Below, piece by piece: positions 8,857 to 16,870 of a stretch of DNA of 64,000 nucleotides. The notes below the pieces were generated by a model. The model worked only from the letters and a program-made list of their open reading frames with translations. It searched no databases and was not told where the DNA came from. A program made the translations under genes and the position numbers. The DNA comes from CAZSSM01 sp964609385 (GTDB taxonomy: Bacteria; Planctomycetota; Planctomycetia; Isosphaerales; Isosphaeraceae): assembly GCA_964609385.1 (NCBI GenBank), contig CAZSSM010000007.1, positions 72,667 through 136,666 of the forward strand. Reading direction: 5' to 3'. How positions within the stretch are numbered: position 1 is the first letter of the stretch; every line of letters starts with the position of its first letter.

Positions 8857-10593
8857 TTAGCCTTCCCGACTTCGGGAGGACTGGACCTCGGACTCCGAGC
8901 CGACGACTGCCGCCAAAGGCCGCGACGGCCTGCCAACGACTAGCTGCGAGGTCGTGACCGGGTCGTTCGACGTTGAAGCGGTCTTGATCGGTTGATCGAG
9001 GCCCTCGGTGTGCGCGGTGAGAGCCAGCTCGGTTTGATCGGCGATTCGCTTGACGGTGCTCCGGGCCAACCGCTGCACAAACCGGAAGGCGATGTCGGTC
9101 TCCAGGTCAGGCATCGATGGCCCGGACGTCGGCGAGCCGGTCCATTTCAGGGCGCAACTCAGTAGGACCGGCGTTCCCTCGGTCAGTCGGAAACGGACTA
9201 GCGGTCCCGACAGGTCTGGTGGCTCGGGGCCTTCCTCGATCGAAAGGTTGGATCGACTCTCCGCATCCGGTTCAGCGTCGCGATCGAGGTTAATGCGGAT
9301 CCGTTGGCCATCGCGACGGCACTGAAGGTCGAGTACCGTCCAGCCGAGCCGGACGGCAGCCTCTCGGAAGACGGCGACGACCTCATCGGGAGTCTTCTGG
9401 AGTTCGATCCGCTGGATCGCCTCCCAGCAGACTTCGGCGGCGACCCGCTGCTGGCCGCCGCGTCGGAACCGCTCGCGGAGGTCGCGGGCCAGTTGGTCCA
9501 GCTCATCGCGGCGGCTGGTCAGGATCAGCAGGAACGCTGATGCGCCACTGATCCCCAGGACCAAGGCCAGGCCTTCGTTGTTGAGCACCTCGCCGATTAG
9601 GACCACCCCGCAGAGGAATCCAGAAAAGCAATAGAGCAAGGCGGCGGCTTGCCGAGGGTTGAGCCCCAGGCCGATCAGGAGGTGATGCACATGCCGGCGA
9701 TCGACCGCCGAGAGCGGGAGCTGGCGCACCCAGCGCCGAAAGATCGCCATGGCCGTGTCTGAGATCGGCAGGCCCATGGCCAAAATCGGCAGCAGGATCG
9801 CTACGGCCGAGGCTCCCTTGATCGATCCCTGCACGCCGATGACACCGATCCAGAGTCCGATCAGCAGGCTACCCGTGTCGCCCAGGAAGACGCAGGCCGG
9901 GTGCCAGTTGTAGAGCAAGAACCCGGCCAGCGAGCCGACCAGGGCCGCCGCCAGCACGGCCGCCTCCAGGTTGTTCTGGTTCAAGGCCACCAGCATCAAC
10001 GTGCCGGTCACCAACAGGCCGACGCCCGAGGCCAGGCCATCGAGCCCATCGATGAGGTTCCAGACGTTCATGCAGCCGAGGAACCAGAAGAGGGTCAGGC
10101 CGAAGCTCCAAGGGGCCAGCGTGATCGTCCACGATCCCCAAGGAATCGCCAGGGCCGGCTGGTCCAACTCGACGACCCAGCCGAGCAGCTCGATCTGATC
10201 GATCCGGATCCCGCCCAGGTAGAGAACCAGAACTGCGGCGATCTGGCCGAAAAGTTTGGTACGCGCCTGGAGTCCCCTCGTGTCATCGATGGCGCCGACG
10301 CTGAGGATCACCAAGGAGGCCAGTCCCAAGGTCGTCAGTCGGGGCACGCCGATCAGCCAGAAGGCCTCGGCCTCCAAACTTTTTGAGAGGGCCACGACGC
10401 ACAGGCCCAGGCCGATCCCGAAGGCCACGGCCAATCCACCCATGCGCGGTGTGGCCGACTTGTGGATCCGTCGGAATGTGTCGGGCCGGTCGATCGCGCC
10501 CAGCCAGCCGGCTAGCCGGATCACCAAGGGCGTGGCCAGCACGCAGCCCAAAAACGACGCGGCGAAGATGCCGAGATAGGCCTGTCCAATCAT
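8857..10593 (-). CDS. WecA/TagO-like undecaprenyl-phosphate sugar-1-phosphate transferase with C-terminal extension
   Basis: This GT4-family integral membrane enzyme moves a sugar-1-phosphate from a UDP-sugar to undecaprenyl phosphate, the first step of repeat-unit assembly. About 11 membrane segments fill residues 1-359. Signature residues are present in order: DD at 103-104, 'NLIDGLDGLA' (179-188), 'FLGDTGS' (236-242) and 'RHVHH' (300-304), the loop expected to bind the UDP-sugar. Unusually, ~220 residues of predicted soluble sequence follow (360-578), including 'RRDELDQLARDLRERF'; plain WecA/TagO proteins end near 350. This is the first gene of the operon that runs to base 1. The exact sugar (GlcNAc or another N-acetylhexosamine) is not determined by the sequence. 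Confidence 0.88.
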   Translation of the reverse strand: MIGQAYLGIFAASFLGCVLATPLVIRLAGWLGAIDRPDTFRRIHKSATPRMGGLAVAFGIGLGLCVVALSKSLEAEAFWLIGVPRLTTLGLASLVILSVGAIDDTRGLQARTKLFGQIAAVLVLYLGGIRIDQIELLGWVVELDQPALAIPWGSWTITLAPWSFGLTLFWFLGCMNVWNLIDGLDGLASGVGLLVTGTLMLVALNQNNLEAAVLAAALVGSLAGFLLYNWHPACVFLGDTGSLLIGLWIGVIGVQGSIKGASAVAILLPILAMGLPISDTAMAIFRRWVRQLPLSAVDRRHVHHLLIGLGLNPRQAAALLYCFSGFLCGVVLIGEVLNNEGLALVLGISGASAFLLILTSRRDELDQLARDLRERFRRGGQQRVAAEVCWEAIQRIELQKTPDEVVAVFREAAVRLGWTVLDLQCRRDGQRIRINLDRDAEPDAESRSNLSIEEGPEPPDLSGPLVRFRLTEGTPVLLSCALKWTGSPTSGPSMPDLETDIAFRFVQRLARSTVKRIADQTELALTAHTEGLDQPIKTASTSNDPVTTSQLVVGRPSRPLAAVVGSESEVQSSRSREG

Positions 10594-10926
10594 CGGCGTT
10601 GACCATCCTTGTGCCGAGGCGCGCCGGATCCTCGGCGCGGGCGCATCATCGGGCCGGATGAGACCGACCCGGACCGCGACGGCTCCAAGGCGGGACCCGT
10701 CAACTCGCCTAAGGCGAGACGGATCCTGTCGGCGCCGCGATCATACCACCCCACCTATCGTGGTCGCTGCCCCGGACCCGACATGAGATGTCCGTGGCCG
10801 AGGGGCGGTCCCAGTAATCTCGCCAGCGGGAGCAAGATGATCTTTGGGGAGGTTAGGAACCAAAGTGCGGTCAGGATCGCCGTAACGCCGACGGAACTGG
10901 CAGGATGGGTCAGGTGGGGCTCATCG
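10594..10926. other. Intergenic region upstream of the exopolysaccharide operon
   Basis: 333 bases without a convincing gene. It must hold the promoter for the leftward exopolysaccharide operon. A GCCGAG/CTCGGC inverted repeat at about 10615-10638 lies 20-45 bases upstream of the first start codon and could fold in the leader. I see no clear -10/-35 pair, riboswitch or repeat. Confidence 0.4.
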
Positions 10927-11139
10927 TCAGCGGGCGTCGACTTCCAGGTCGGTGACCATCGACAACTCGACGGTGTCCTGAGTGTCGTCAGGCTGATGGA
11001 CGGTCATCTTGCGTCCGCCGGGCGCCAACTCGACGAATTCGGGGTGGCGCACCGCGATCTGACGTCCATCGGCCAGATGGACCGTGAACGGTCGGAAGGG
11101 CTGTGACCGGATCAGTTTCTGGATCCGTTCAGGATTCAT
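10927..11139 (-). CDS. Small hypothetical protein (70 aa)
   Basis: The protein reads like one compact all-beta domain: 'RSQPFRPFTVHLADGR', then 'IAVRHPEFVELAPGG', 'MTVHQPDD' and 'VELSMVTDLEVD'. I recall similar ~70-90-aa proteins with the 'PFRPF..HLADGR' opening as recurrent hypothetical proteins in planctomycete genomes, with no known function. A good ribosome site (GAGG, six bases before the ATG) supports it as a real gene. It sits 22 bases after the stop... read leftwards, it begins 23 bases past the end of the nucleotidyltransferase-HD gene at 11162, so the two are probably co-transcribed. No signal peptide or membrane segment is visible. Confidence 0.7.
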   Translation of the reverse strand: MNPERIQKLIRSQPFRPFTVHLADGRQIAVRHPEFVELAPGGRKMTVHQPDDTQDTVELSMVTDLEVDAR

Positions 11140-11161
11140 CGCACACCTCGTCTATGGCTTC

Positions 11162-12280
11162 TCAGAGCGTGAACGCTGTGTGTTCATCTTGGTCCAGTCG
11201 ACGCAGATAGTCCAGCGCTTCGTCGAGTTCGGGGACCTCAGCTCCGGGCTGTCGCCCGGCTTGATCTAGCTCGCCGAGCCGGATCAGGTCCTCGAAATCT
11301 TCTGACTCCTCCAGGCGTCGACGCGCCCGATGGCCCAGAGTTCCCGCGTGATAGGCTGGTACCTCCATGTGATGTGCGATCAGCCAGGCGGTCCGCTCGG
11401 TGATCGTGCCGTCCAAGGCCTCCAGAGCCGCCCCGACGTGGTCGCTGGGGTCGATCGCCTTGCCCACGTCGTGCAGCAGCCCGGCGGTCAGAAACTCCTC
11501 GTCGTAGGCCCGTTCGCGACGCGCCAGCTCAAAGACCTGGAGGCTGTGGAACAGCGCGTCGCCCTCGGGGTGATAGACTCGGCTCTGCCGGACGTCCTCC
11601 AGAGGTTCCAGCAAGCTCTGGTAAAGTTCAAAGCGGTCGAGGTGGTCCTCGGCGCGTTCCAACTCGGCATCCAGGTCGACCTCAGGCCGCTCCTGACGCA
11701 ATCGCGCTTCTAGCTCGGTCGTCGTGCCCTTCTCGATCGCCTTGCCGGTGATCGAGCTTCGAAACACGTAGTGCGCCAGATCTTCGGCATAGATCGTCAA
11801 CTCGACGGGGTGCCGGTCCTCGATATGGATGTGGGTGAAGACGCGTTCCTGATTGTGCTTGCGGACCCGTTTGTGCTCGACCTCATAGACGTAGCCGGCC
11901 TCGTTGAGCGTGTTGGTGACGCTCGCCAGGCTGTCGGCGAAGAGGTGGAGGTCGATGTCTGAGCCTTCGCGGATGTGACCGGTCCAGACGCTGCCGATCA
12001 GCCGTGGCCGGAAACGTTCCAGAAGCCGCATCATCCGGAGCGCATCGATCCGCATCCGTCGGAGCCGATCGGTGCGTCCCTCGCCCTCCATCAGGTGGGC
12101 CAGGATGTAGATTTCGTCGCGGATCTCGCGGTTGCTGGGCAAGTCGCGAGGGTTTCGGCCGGAGAATCCCAGTTGGCGGGCGGCCTTCCGCTTGGCGTTG
12201 TAATATTCCGATTCGATCCGTTGATACATCAACTGCGCGGCGAGGCGGGCAATCATCCGCCTGGGCCTGGGATCGGACAT
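11162..12280 (-). CDS. Nucleotidyltransferase-HD domain fusion protein
   Basis: A 372-aa soluble protein. Residues ~90-130 hold a nucleotidyltransferase-fold signature, 'LIGSVWTGHIREGSDIDLHLF', with the G-S and D-x-D residues that bind metal and NTP in polymerase-beta-like enzymes. Residues ~240-315 hold an HD domain: 'HSLQVFELA', 'LTAGLLHDVGKAID' and 'LIAHHMEVP', with the metal-binding His/His-Asp/His set. The order resembles CCA-adding enzymes and GlnD, but the protein lacks the tRNA-binding neck region of the first and the ACT domains of the second. A role in nucleotide or RNA metabolism, or in modifying a protein, is possible; I do not assign one. The start has no strong ribosome site; Met9 at 12256 is an alternative. 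Confidence 0.75.
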   Translation of the reverse strand: MSDPRPRRMIARLAAQLMYQRIESEYYNAKRKAARQLGFSGRNPRDLPSNREIRDEIYILAHLMEGEGRTDRLRRMRIDALRMMRLLERFRPRLIGSVWTGHIREGSDIDLHLFADSLASVTNTLNEAGYVYEVEHKRVRKHNQERVFTHIHIEDRHPVELTIYAEDLAHYVFRSSITGKAIEKGTTTELEARLRQERPEVDLDAELERAEDHLDRFELYQSLLEPLEDVRQSRVYHPEGDALFHSLQVFELARRERAYDEEFLTAGLLHDVGKAIDPSDHVGAALEALDGTITERTAWLIAHHMEVPAYHAGTLGHRARRRLEESEDFEDLIRLGELDQAGRQPGAEVPELDEALDYLRRLDQDEHTAFTL

Positions 12281-12343
12281 GGAGTGGGGTGCGCCGGTAT
12301 TCGCCCGTGATCATGGCGCGGGGCGTTCGACCCTGAGTCGGCA

Positions 12344-12502
12344 TCAGACCGACGACAGACTAGAGTCAGAAGGCAATCCAAGCATGACCACCATGCCGGA
12401 CAGCCCACTTCCAAGTTTGGTTGGCTTGAGGCCGTTGTCAAGCTGACTTGGCGATGGGGCTCCGATAATCTTCTGGGTTTCATTCGAGACGGGGTCAGTC
12501 AT
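12344..12502 (-). CDS. Possible small protein (52 aa)
   Basis: The frame starts MTDPVSNETQK and ends LPSDSSLSSV, with a short hydrophobic stretch 'LSGMVVMLGLP' near residues 35-45. The main support is a strong Shine-Dalgarno sequence (GGAGG ten bases before the ATG). No family is recognised. It lies in the same frame as, and just downstream of, the decayed membrane-protein remnant, so it may simply be that gene's former C-terminal tail. Composition does not settle it. Confidence 0.3.
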   Translation of the reverse strand: MTDPVSNETQKIIGAPSPSQLDNGLKPTKLGSGLSGMVVMLGLPSDSSLSSV

Positions 12503-12544
12503 GGAAGTGACACCTCCGGGAGAACGTGTTGGCAATATGTACCT

Positions 12545-12840
12545 GGTTTGAAGATTCATGCTAATAATGAAAATGGCGAGGTTGGTGGCGAGAGCCATCG
12601 AGAGGCTGATTTTCAGCAGGATCATGATGGTTTTGATGAAGAAGAGAGCGCCAAGGTCCTATTCGGTTGAGCTGGCGGTGCTCAGGACGACGAGTCCGAT
12701 CACGACTGAGGTCGGCGCGCGGTAGTGCAGGATCGGGCCAAGGACCTTTCCCGGCGCTGGGAAACGCGGACCATCCCCGCACACACAGCGATGACGGCCA
12801 CTAGGATCATCCCATCGAAGAGGCCGAACCAGATCTTTGG
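12545..12840 (-). pseudogene. Remnant of a small membrane protein, possibly MnhG/MrpG-like
   Basis: Read on the minus strand, one frame gives a membrane segment 'IWFGLFDGMILVAVIAVCAG' (about 12834-12775). A second frame then continues with 'RFPAPGKVLGPILHY', 'TSVVIGLVVLSTASSTE', a TAG stop (12661-12659), and 'IKTIMILLKISLSMALATN'. Joining the frames gives three hydrophobic segments with a G-x-x-RFP motif after the first, the layout of subunit G of Mrp/Mnh cation-proton antiporters. At least one frameshift near 12770 and one in-frame stop show it is not functional. The match is from memory of the family and weak; another small membrane protein is possible. Confidence 0.35.
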
Positions 12841-13104
12841 TGCCGCTTCTTGTCCCGAAGACGGGGAATGTGGGACTTTCTGATGTTGTTGGCGATCGTC
12901 GATGAAATGAGATTTGTGGTTAAAATAATTCAGGGTAATTCTAATTTAATTTTATATTCTATAATAAAAATTTCTTCCTCAAATCGAATTCTTTGTCGAG
13001 AGCAGTCCTGCTGGGACCGGGGATTTCTGACGGCCGGTTTCGAGGGCGATCCTAGGGCGCGACCACTGCGTCGGCCCCAGGCTACCTCAAGGATTAAGGA
13101 TGGT

Positions 13105-13800
13105 TTACTTGTCGTTGGACTGGCCGAAAAGAATCTTCTTCGCTTCGTCGGAGGTCAGGTCGCTTGTCGAGCCGACGAGGTTGCCTTTGCTGTAGGTGGT
13201 CTGGGTGGCGGGTCGGGCGGCGATCCCCTCGAACCAGCGCTTCAGGTGGGGGAAGTCGTCGAGGTTTTGCTGTTGCCGCTCGTGGGGGACGATCCAAGGG
13301 TAGCAGGCCATGTCCGCGATCGTGTAGTGCTCGCCGGCTAGGAACGAGCGGTCGGCCAGGCGTTTGTCAATGACGCCGTAGAGCCGAGCGGTCTCCTTGA
13401 CGTAGCGCTCGATAGCGTAGGGAACTTTTTCAGGGGCGTAGACGTTGAAGTGATGGTTCTGGCCAGCCATCGGGCCCAGGCCACCGACCTGCCAGAAGAG
13501 CCACTGGATCGTCTCGACGCGGCCTCGGGGGTCGTCTGGGAGGAACTGCCCGGCCTTCTCGGCGAGGTAGAGCAGGATCGCGCCGGACTCGAAGACCGAG
13601 ATCGGGTCGCCGCCGTCCTTGGGGTTGCGGTCGACGATCGCCGGCATCCGGTTGTTGGGTGAGATGGCCAGGAAGGCCGGTTCGAACTGCTGCCCCTTAC
13701 CGATGTCGACCGGCGTGATCTCGTAGTTCAGCCCGGTCTCTTCGAGGAAGAGGGTGACCTTGTGTCCGTTGGGCGTGGGCCAGTAGTAAAGCTCGATCAT
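13105..13800 (-). CDS. yfcG: YfcG/YghU-type glutathione S-transferase (disulfide reductase family)
   Basis: A 231-aa GST-fold protein very close in pattern to E. coli YfcG: 'YYWPTPNGHKVTLFLEE' opens the thioredoxin-like half, followed by 'SPNNRMPAIVD' (cis-proline loop) and 'FESGAILLYLAEK' (glutathione-binding Glu-Ser). The helical half has 'LQWLFWQVGGLGPM'-type sequence here as 'QWLFWQVGGLGPMAGQNHH', and 'YTIADMACYPWI'. In this family Thr and Asn of the TPNGH motif, rather than Tyr or Cys, bind glutathione; YfcG reduces disulfides using glutathione and has weak transferase activity. A GGGAGGG box lies eight bases before the ATG. It appears to be transcribed alone. Confidence 0.93.
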   Translation of the reverse strand: MIELYYWPTPNGHKVTLFLEETGLNYEITPVDIGKGQQFEPAFLAISPNNRMPAIVDRNPKDGGDPISVFESGAILLYLAEKAGQFLPDDPRGRVETIQWLFWQVGGLGPMAGQNHHFNVYAPEKVPYAIERYVKETARLYGVIDKRLADRSFLAGEHYTIADMACYPWIVPHERQQQNLDDFPHLKRWFEGIAARPATQTTYSKGNLVGSTSDLTSDEAKKILFGQSNDK

Positions 13801-13927
13801 GCGTCGATCCCTCCCGAGTGAATGCGTGGTCGTCGACCCAGCACGGGCCGGGCCGGTTCCGGGGGAGGTCGCGAATTACCCCCTAGTCATGGTGCGCACG
13901 CCGACCAGGCTCGGGGGGCACATCGGC

Positions 13928-16057
13928 TCAGTTGGCCACCCGATCAAGCCGCTTCAGGTCCTGTTCGAGGAGTCGACGCTTGTTGGGTTGGGCCTGGGCG
14001 AAGTTTGGCTCGGCGGCGCGGAGGGCGCGAGCCCAGGCCCGCGCCTGGGTTGGGTCGCGTCGGGCCTGCGCGGTGATCGCCGTGCTCATCATGATCCGGG
14101 CATCGGGACTGATCCGTCGATCGCGGCCGGTCCGAACCCATAGTTCGGCCGCACTGGACCACTGATCTGCCTCGAGCAGGGTCTGGATCCGACGCGCCAG
14201 GGTCGACTCCAGCGCATGCCGGACCGAGGGAACCATCGCTTCGGGCTCGACCCCGGGATCGATCCCGATGAGCTGGTCGAGCTGGTCGGTCATCGAGAGC
14301 AACTCGACGACCAGGTCGCCGCGGACCTGACGCTCGTCCTCGTCGAGGTCTTGGCTCGACAGGCTGATGAGCGTGGTGATGACCTTCTCAACATGGGCTC
14401 GCTGCGTGGTCGACAAGGCGGCGCGGGTCGTCTGCAAGGCCCAGGCCAAGGAGGTCGAGGCGTCGGCCGGGTCGGGTTTGGCTTCGACCCGCAGTTCGGT
14501 CCCGAATTTCAACGAACCAGGGGCTTGCCGCGCCTGGCGTGTCCGAGCCGGCTGGAGCTGGTAAAGCGGGTCGCCCAGCACGACCAGGCGCCAGTTGATG
14601 CCGAGCAGTTCGTCGGGTCCGAGCCGGACCGCTCCGGCGAACGGGGTGCCTTTGGCCAGCAGTTGGGTGACGATGTTCGGGACCCGGAAAGCGACCAGGA
14701 ACGGTTCGTGCATCGAACCGTAGTAGAGGAACGCCCCCTGATCCAGCCAACGCCCGGCGATCGTTTCGGGATCCTCCGGGTCGGCCGCCGAGAAGCTGTG
14801 AATGAAGTGGACGGCTGTCGGGGCGCTGGGCGGAATGTCGATCACGCCGCCTGGCCCCCCGTCGATCTGGAACCGATCCTTGCCCCCGGCCGTGTTGATC
14901 AGCACCAAGCCGGCCCGGTTCCGCGCCCCCAACGCCTTGTGCCAACGACTCAGGCTGGTGTTGCCCTCGACCCGGACGACCTGGCCGATCGACTCGAGGT
15001 GCGCTCCGCTCGATTCCATTGTGAAGTCTTTGAAACCCGCGCGTGTCGACGAATATGTGTTGATCAGCAAGGTCCGGTCGGGCTGCAGGAAGAGGCTGGC
15101 CATCGCCTGATAGAGGCTGGCGACCGGATCGAGTCGGAGCCGGCCGAGGTAGGCCCATCGACGTCGGGCTCGATCGCGGACGTCGCGTCCGAGCAGATCG
15201 TCGATAGCGCGGGGGCCGTCCTCCAGTCGGTAGGCGAACGGCGTCGGCGTGGCCAGGGTTAGGAAGTCGCAGCGGTCGCCCAAGTCGAATGCGTCGGGCT
15301 GCACCTGGCCGATCAGCGTGCTGAGGTCGCGGACCAGCCGTTCGACGGCTTGGGCATTGGGCCGATCCGACTCGGAGCCGCCCGGTTCCCAGCGGACCAG
15401 CGGTTGGAACCTCCCGGCGGCTAGGGCCAGCCCACCGGCCAAGCTGGGGCTCGTCGGCGAGGAAAGGACCAGGCCCGCCGGCCCCAAGTGGCCACCCAGA
15501 TCATCAGCTGAGGGCGGTCGGTTTCCCAATGGGGTCGGTCCGCCTTCCGGATCGCGCCAGGACTGTCCGACGACCTCGATTAGCTGTGCCCAACGCGCCT
15601 CCGGATCGGTGGGCAACCGGGGCGCCTCGGTGAGCTGGATCACCCGGGCCGGACGAAAAGCGGCCAGGAATTTGGTGCTGAACCATGAATCGGCCAGCAG
15701 GATCGGGAAATAGGTTTCGCGGTTCCAGAACTCGAGGGCCTGCACGAGGCCGTCGAGGTCGTCGACCAGGACAACCTGGTCGACGACCCGTCGCGGCGGG
15801 CCGACCTCGGACCGCCAAGAGACCGCGGCCCGTCGGACTTCGCGCAACCGCGGATCGTCGAGCGAGGTCACCGGCGGCGGGGCCTCTCGTTTCTGTGCGG
15901 CGGTCGCCTCAGCAGCCGGGACCGGTTGAGATGTGCCGGGCACGGCTGACCTGCCGAACCAGGCCACGACCAGACTCCCTAGAATCGTCAGCCCGACGAT
16001 CCGTACCTGGAATCGCCGTCCCTTCGTTGCTCCGCTGCCGGGATGCATCGTGGGCAT
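13928..16057 (-). CDS. Large secreted protein of unknown function
   Basis: A 709-aa protein with an N-terminal signal or anchor ('IVGLTILGSLVVAWFG', residues ~22-37) followed by a Pro/Ala-rich segment. The segment 'FPILLADSWFSTKFLAAF' near residue 120 resembles the core of cell-wall-binding repeat 2 domains. Later regions, 'LLINTYSSTRAGFKD', 'RAGLVLINTAGGKDRF', 'AFLYYGSMHEPFL' and 'WRLVVLGDPLYQL', recall the caspase-like C25/gingipain fold, where a Ser/Thr-rich strand and a terminal G-D-P-L-Y motif recur; the catalytic His-Cys pair is not evident. The C-terminal 150 residues are helical. Start: ATG at 16057 has AAGGAGG six bases upstream; the ATG at 16063 abuts that site and is unlikely. Function unassigned. 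Confidence 0.7.
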   Translation of the reverse strand: MPTMHPGSGATKGRRFQVRIVGLTILGSLVVAWFGRSAVPGTSQPVPAAEATAAQKREAPPPVTSLDDPRLREVRRAAVSWRSEVGPPRRVVDQVVLVDDLDGLVQALEFWNRETYFPILLADSWFSTKFLAAFRPARVIQLTEAPRLPTDPEARWAQLIEVVGQSWRDPEGGPTPLGNRPPSADDLGGHLGPAGLVLSSPTSPSLAGGLALAAGRFQPLVRWEPGGSESDRPNAQAVERLVRDLSTLIGQVQPDAFDLGDRCDFLTLATPTPFAYRLEDGPRAIDDLLGRDVRDRARRRWAYLGRLRLDPVASLYQAMASLFLQPDRTLLINTYSSTRAGFKDFTMESSGAHLESIGQVVRVEGNTSLSRWHKALGARNRAGLVLINTAGGKDRFQIDGGPGGVIDIPPSAPTAVHFIHSFSAADPEDPETIAGRWLDQGAFLYYGSMHEPFLVAFRVPNIVTQLLAKGTPFAGAVRLGPDELLGINWRLVVLGDPLYQLQPARTRQARQAPGSLKFGTELRVEAKPDPADASTSLAWALQTTRAALSTTQRAHVEKVITTLISLSSQDLDEDERQVRGDLVVELLSMTDQLDQLIGIDPGVEPEAMVPSVRHALESTLARRIQTLLEADQWSSAAELWVRTGRDRRISPDARIMMSTAITAQARRDPTQARAWARALRAAEPNFAQAQPNKRRLLEQDLKRLDRVAN

Positions 16058-16391
16058 CCTCATCCTCCTTCGGGGGTCGTCCTGGTCGGGTCGTGGGTCG
16101 ATGATGTCGATTGAAGGTCGGAGGGGAGTCCGCTATGATTCAGGGTCATCGCGCAGCGGTCCGACCATTTGGGATGACTGGGCCGGCGCTTCGTCGTGGT
16201 CCGTCTTGAACCCGGGCGTACCTCAAGATCGGTGGACCACCAGCATCGTGGACGCCTCGGTCCCTGCTATCATAAGGTATCCCCGACGTGCGGAGGATCC
16301 GGGAGCCCACGCACTGATCGTGGCGGATTAGACCCCACACGCATCCGGGTCCGACGACCCCCAAAAGACCCCCAGGGCGAGATTCGAGCCG
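16058..16391. other. Divergent intergenic region before rbsD
   Basis: About 330 bases between the leftward secreted-protein gene and the rightward rbsD. It should contain both promoters. I see no recognisable RNA, riboswitch or repeat; the only AT-richer spot is around 16265-16282 ('TGCTATCATAAGGTAT'), a possible promoter core for rbsD. Confidence 0.3.
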
Positions 16392-16790
16392 ATGAAGAAG
16401 GGCGGCCTCCTCCACCCCGCGATCTGTTCGTTACTGGCCGAACTGGGTCACGAGGACGAACTGCTGATCGTCGACGCCGGCTACCCCGTGCCGCCCGACG
16501 CCCACGTCGTCATCGACCTGACGGTCACGCCCGGCATCCCTAGCTTCCTCGATGTCTTTCGCCCCATCGCTGCCGAACTGATCATTGACTCGGTCACTGT
16601 CCCGGCCGAAATGCCTACCGAGAACGAGGTCCTCTACGAGAAGATGGTTAGCCTCATCGGCAACGTCGAGGTCGTCACCGAGCCCTACCACGAGTTCCGC
16701 GATCAATCGCTCGACGTTAAAGGGGTGATCCGGACCGCCGAGTTCACCCCCTATGCCTCGGTCCGGATCTTTTGTGGAAGCCCGTTCTGA
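16392..16790 (+). CDS. rbsD: D-ribose pyranase RbsD
   Basis: A 132-aa protein of normal RbsD length. It converts beta-pyranose to beta-furanose ribose, supplying ribokinase with its substrate in the cytoplasm. The sequence follows the family closely: 'MKKGGLLHPAICSLLAELGH' with the catalytic His20, 'LLIVDAGYPVP', 'DLTVTPGIPSF', and near the end 'VIRTAEFTPYASVRIFCG', where the Tyr and the 'RTxExxPYA' segment line the active site. No ribokinase or ribose transporter is adjacent, so it stands alone, which is common for RbsD/FucU-type mutarotases. The paralogue FucU (fucose mutarotase) is the main alternative, but the motifs fit RbsD better. Confidence 0.92.
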   Translation: MKKGGLLHPAICSLLAELGHEDELLIVDAGYPVPPDAHVVIDLTVTPGIPSFLDVFRPIAAELIIDSVTVPAEMPTENEVLYEKMVSLIGNVEVVTEPYHEFRDQSLDVKGVIRTAEFTPYASVRIFCGSPF

Positions 16791-16870
16791 AGACCTGCGG
16801 ATGTGTCAGGTATCCGTCTCGTCCGTTTCGAGGAAAGGCTTGCGTGACTCGACGCGAGGTTCTTTCAACG

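Larger units (their letters stand above)
12281..13104. other. Gene-poor region with decayed sequence and an AT-rich block
   Basis: Between two minus-strand genes lie ~820 bases with no intact conventional gene. It contains a possible 52-aa reading frame (12344-12502), the remnant of a small membrane protein (12545-12840), and a sharply AT-rich block (about 12905-12990, runs such as 'TAATTTAATTTTATATTCT') that stands out against the GC-rich surroundings. The AT-rich block may be a promoter-rich or recently acquired piece of DNA; no repeat ends or transposase remains are visible around it. Confidence 0.45.

Noticed and set aside
12850..13341. 163-codon plus-strand frame over the AT-rich block and the GST gene
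   Set aside because: Its second half is antisense to the YfcG-type GST, and it has no ribosome site.
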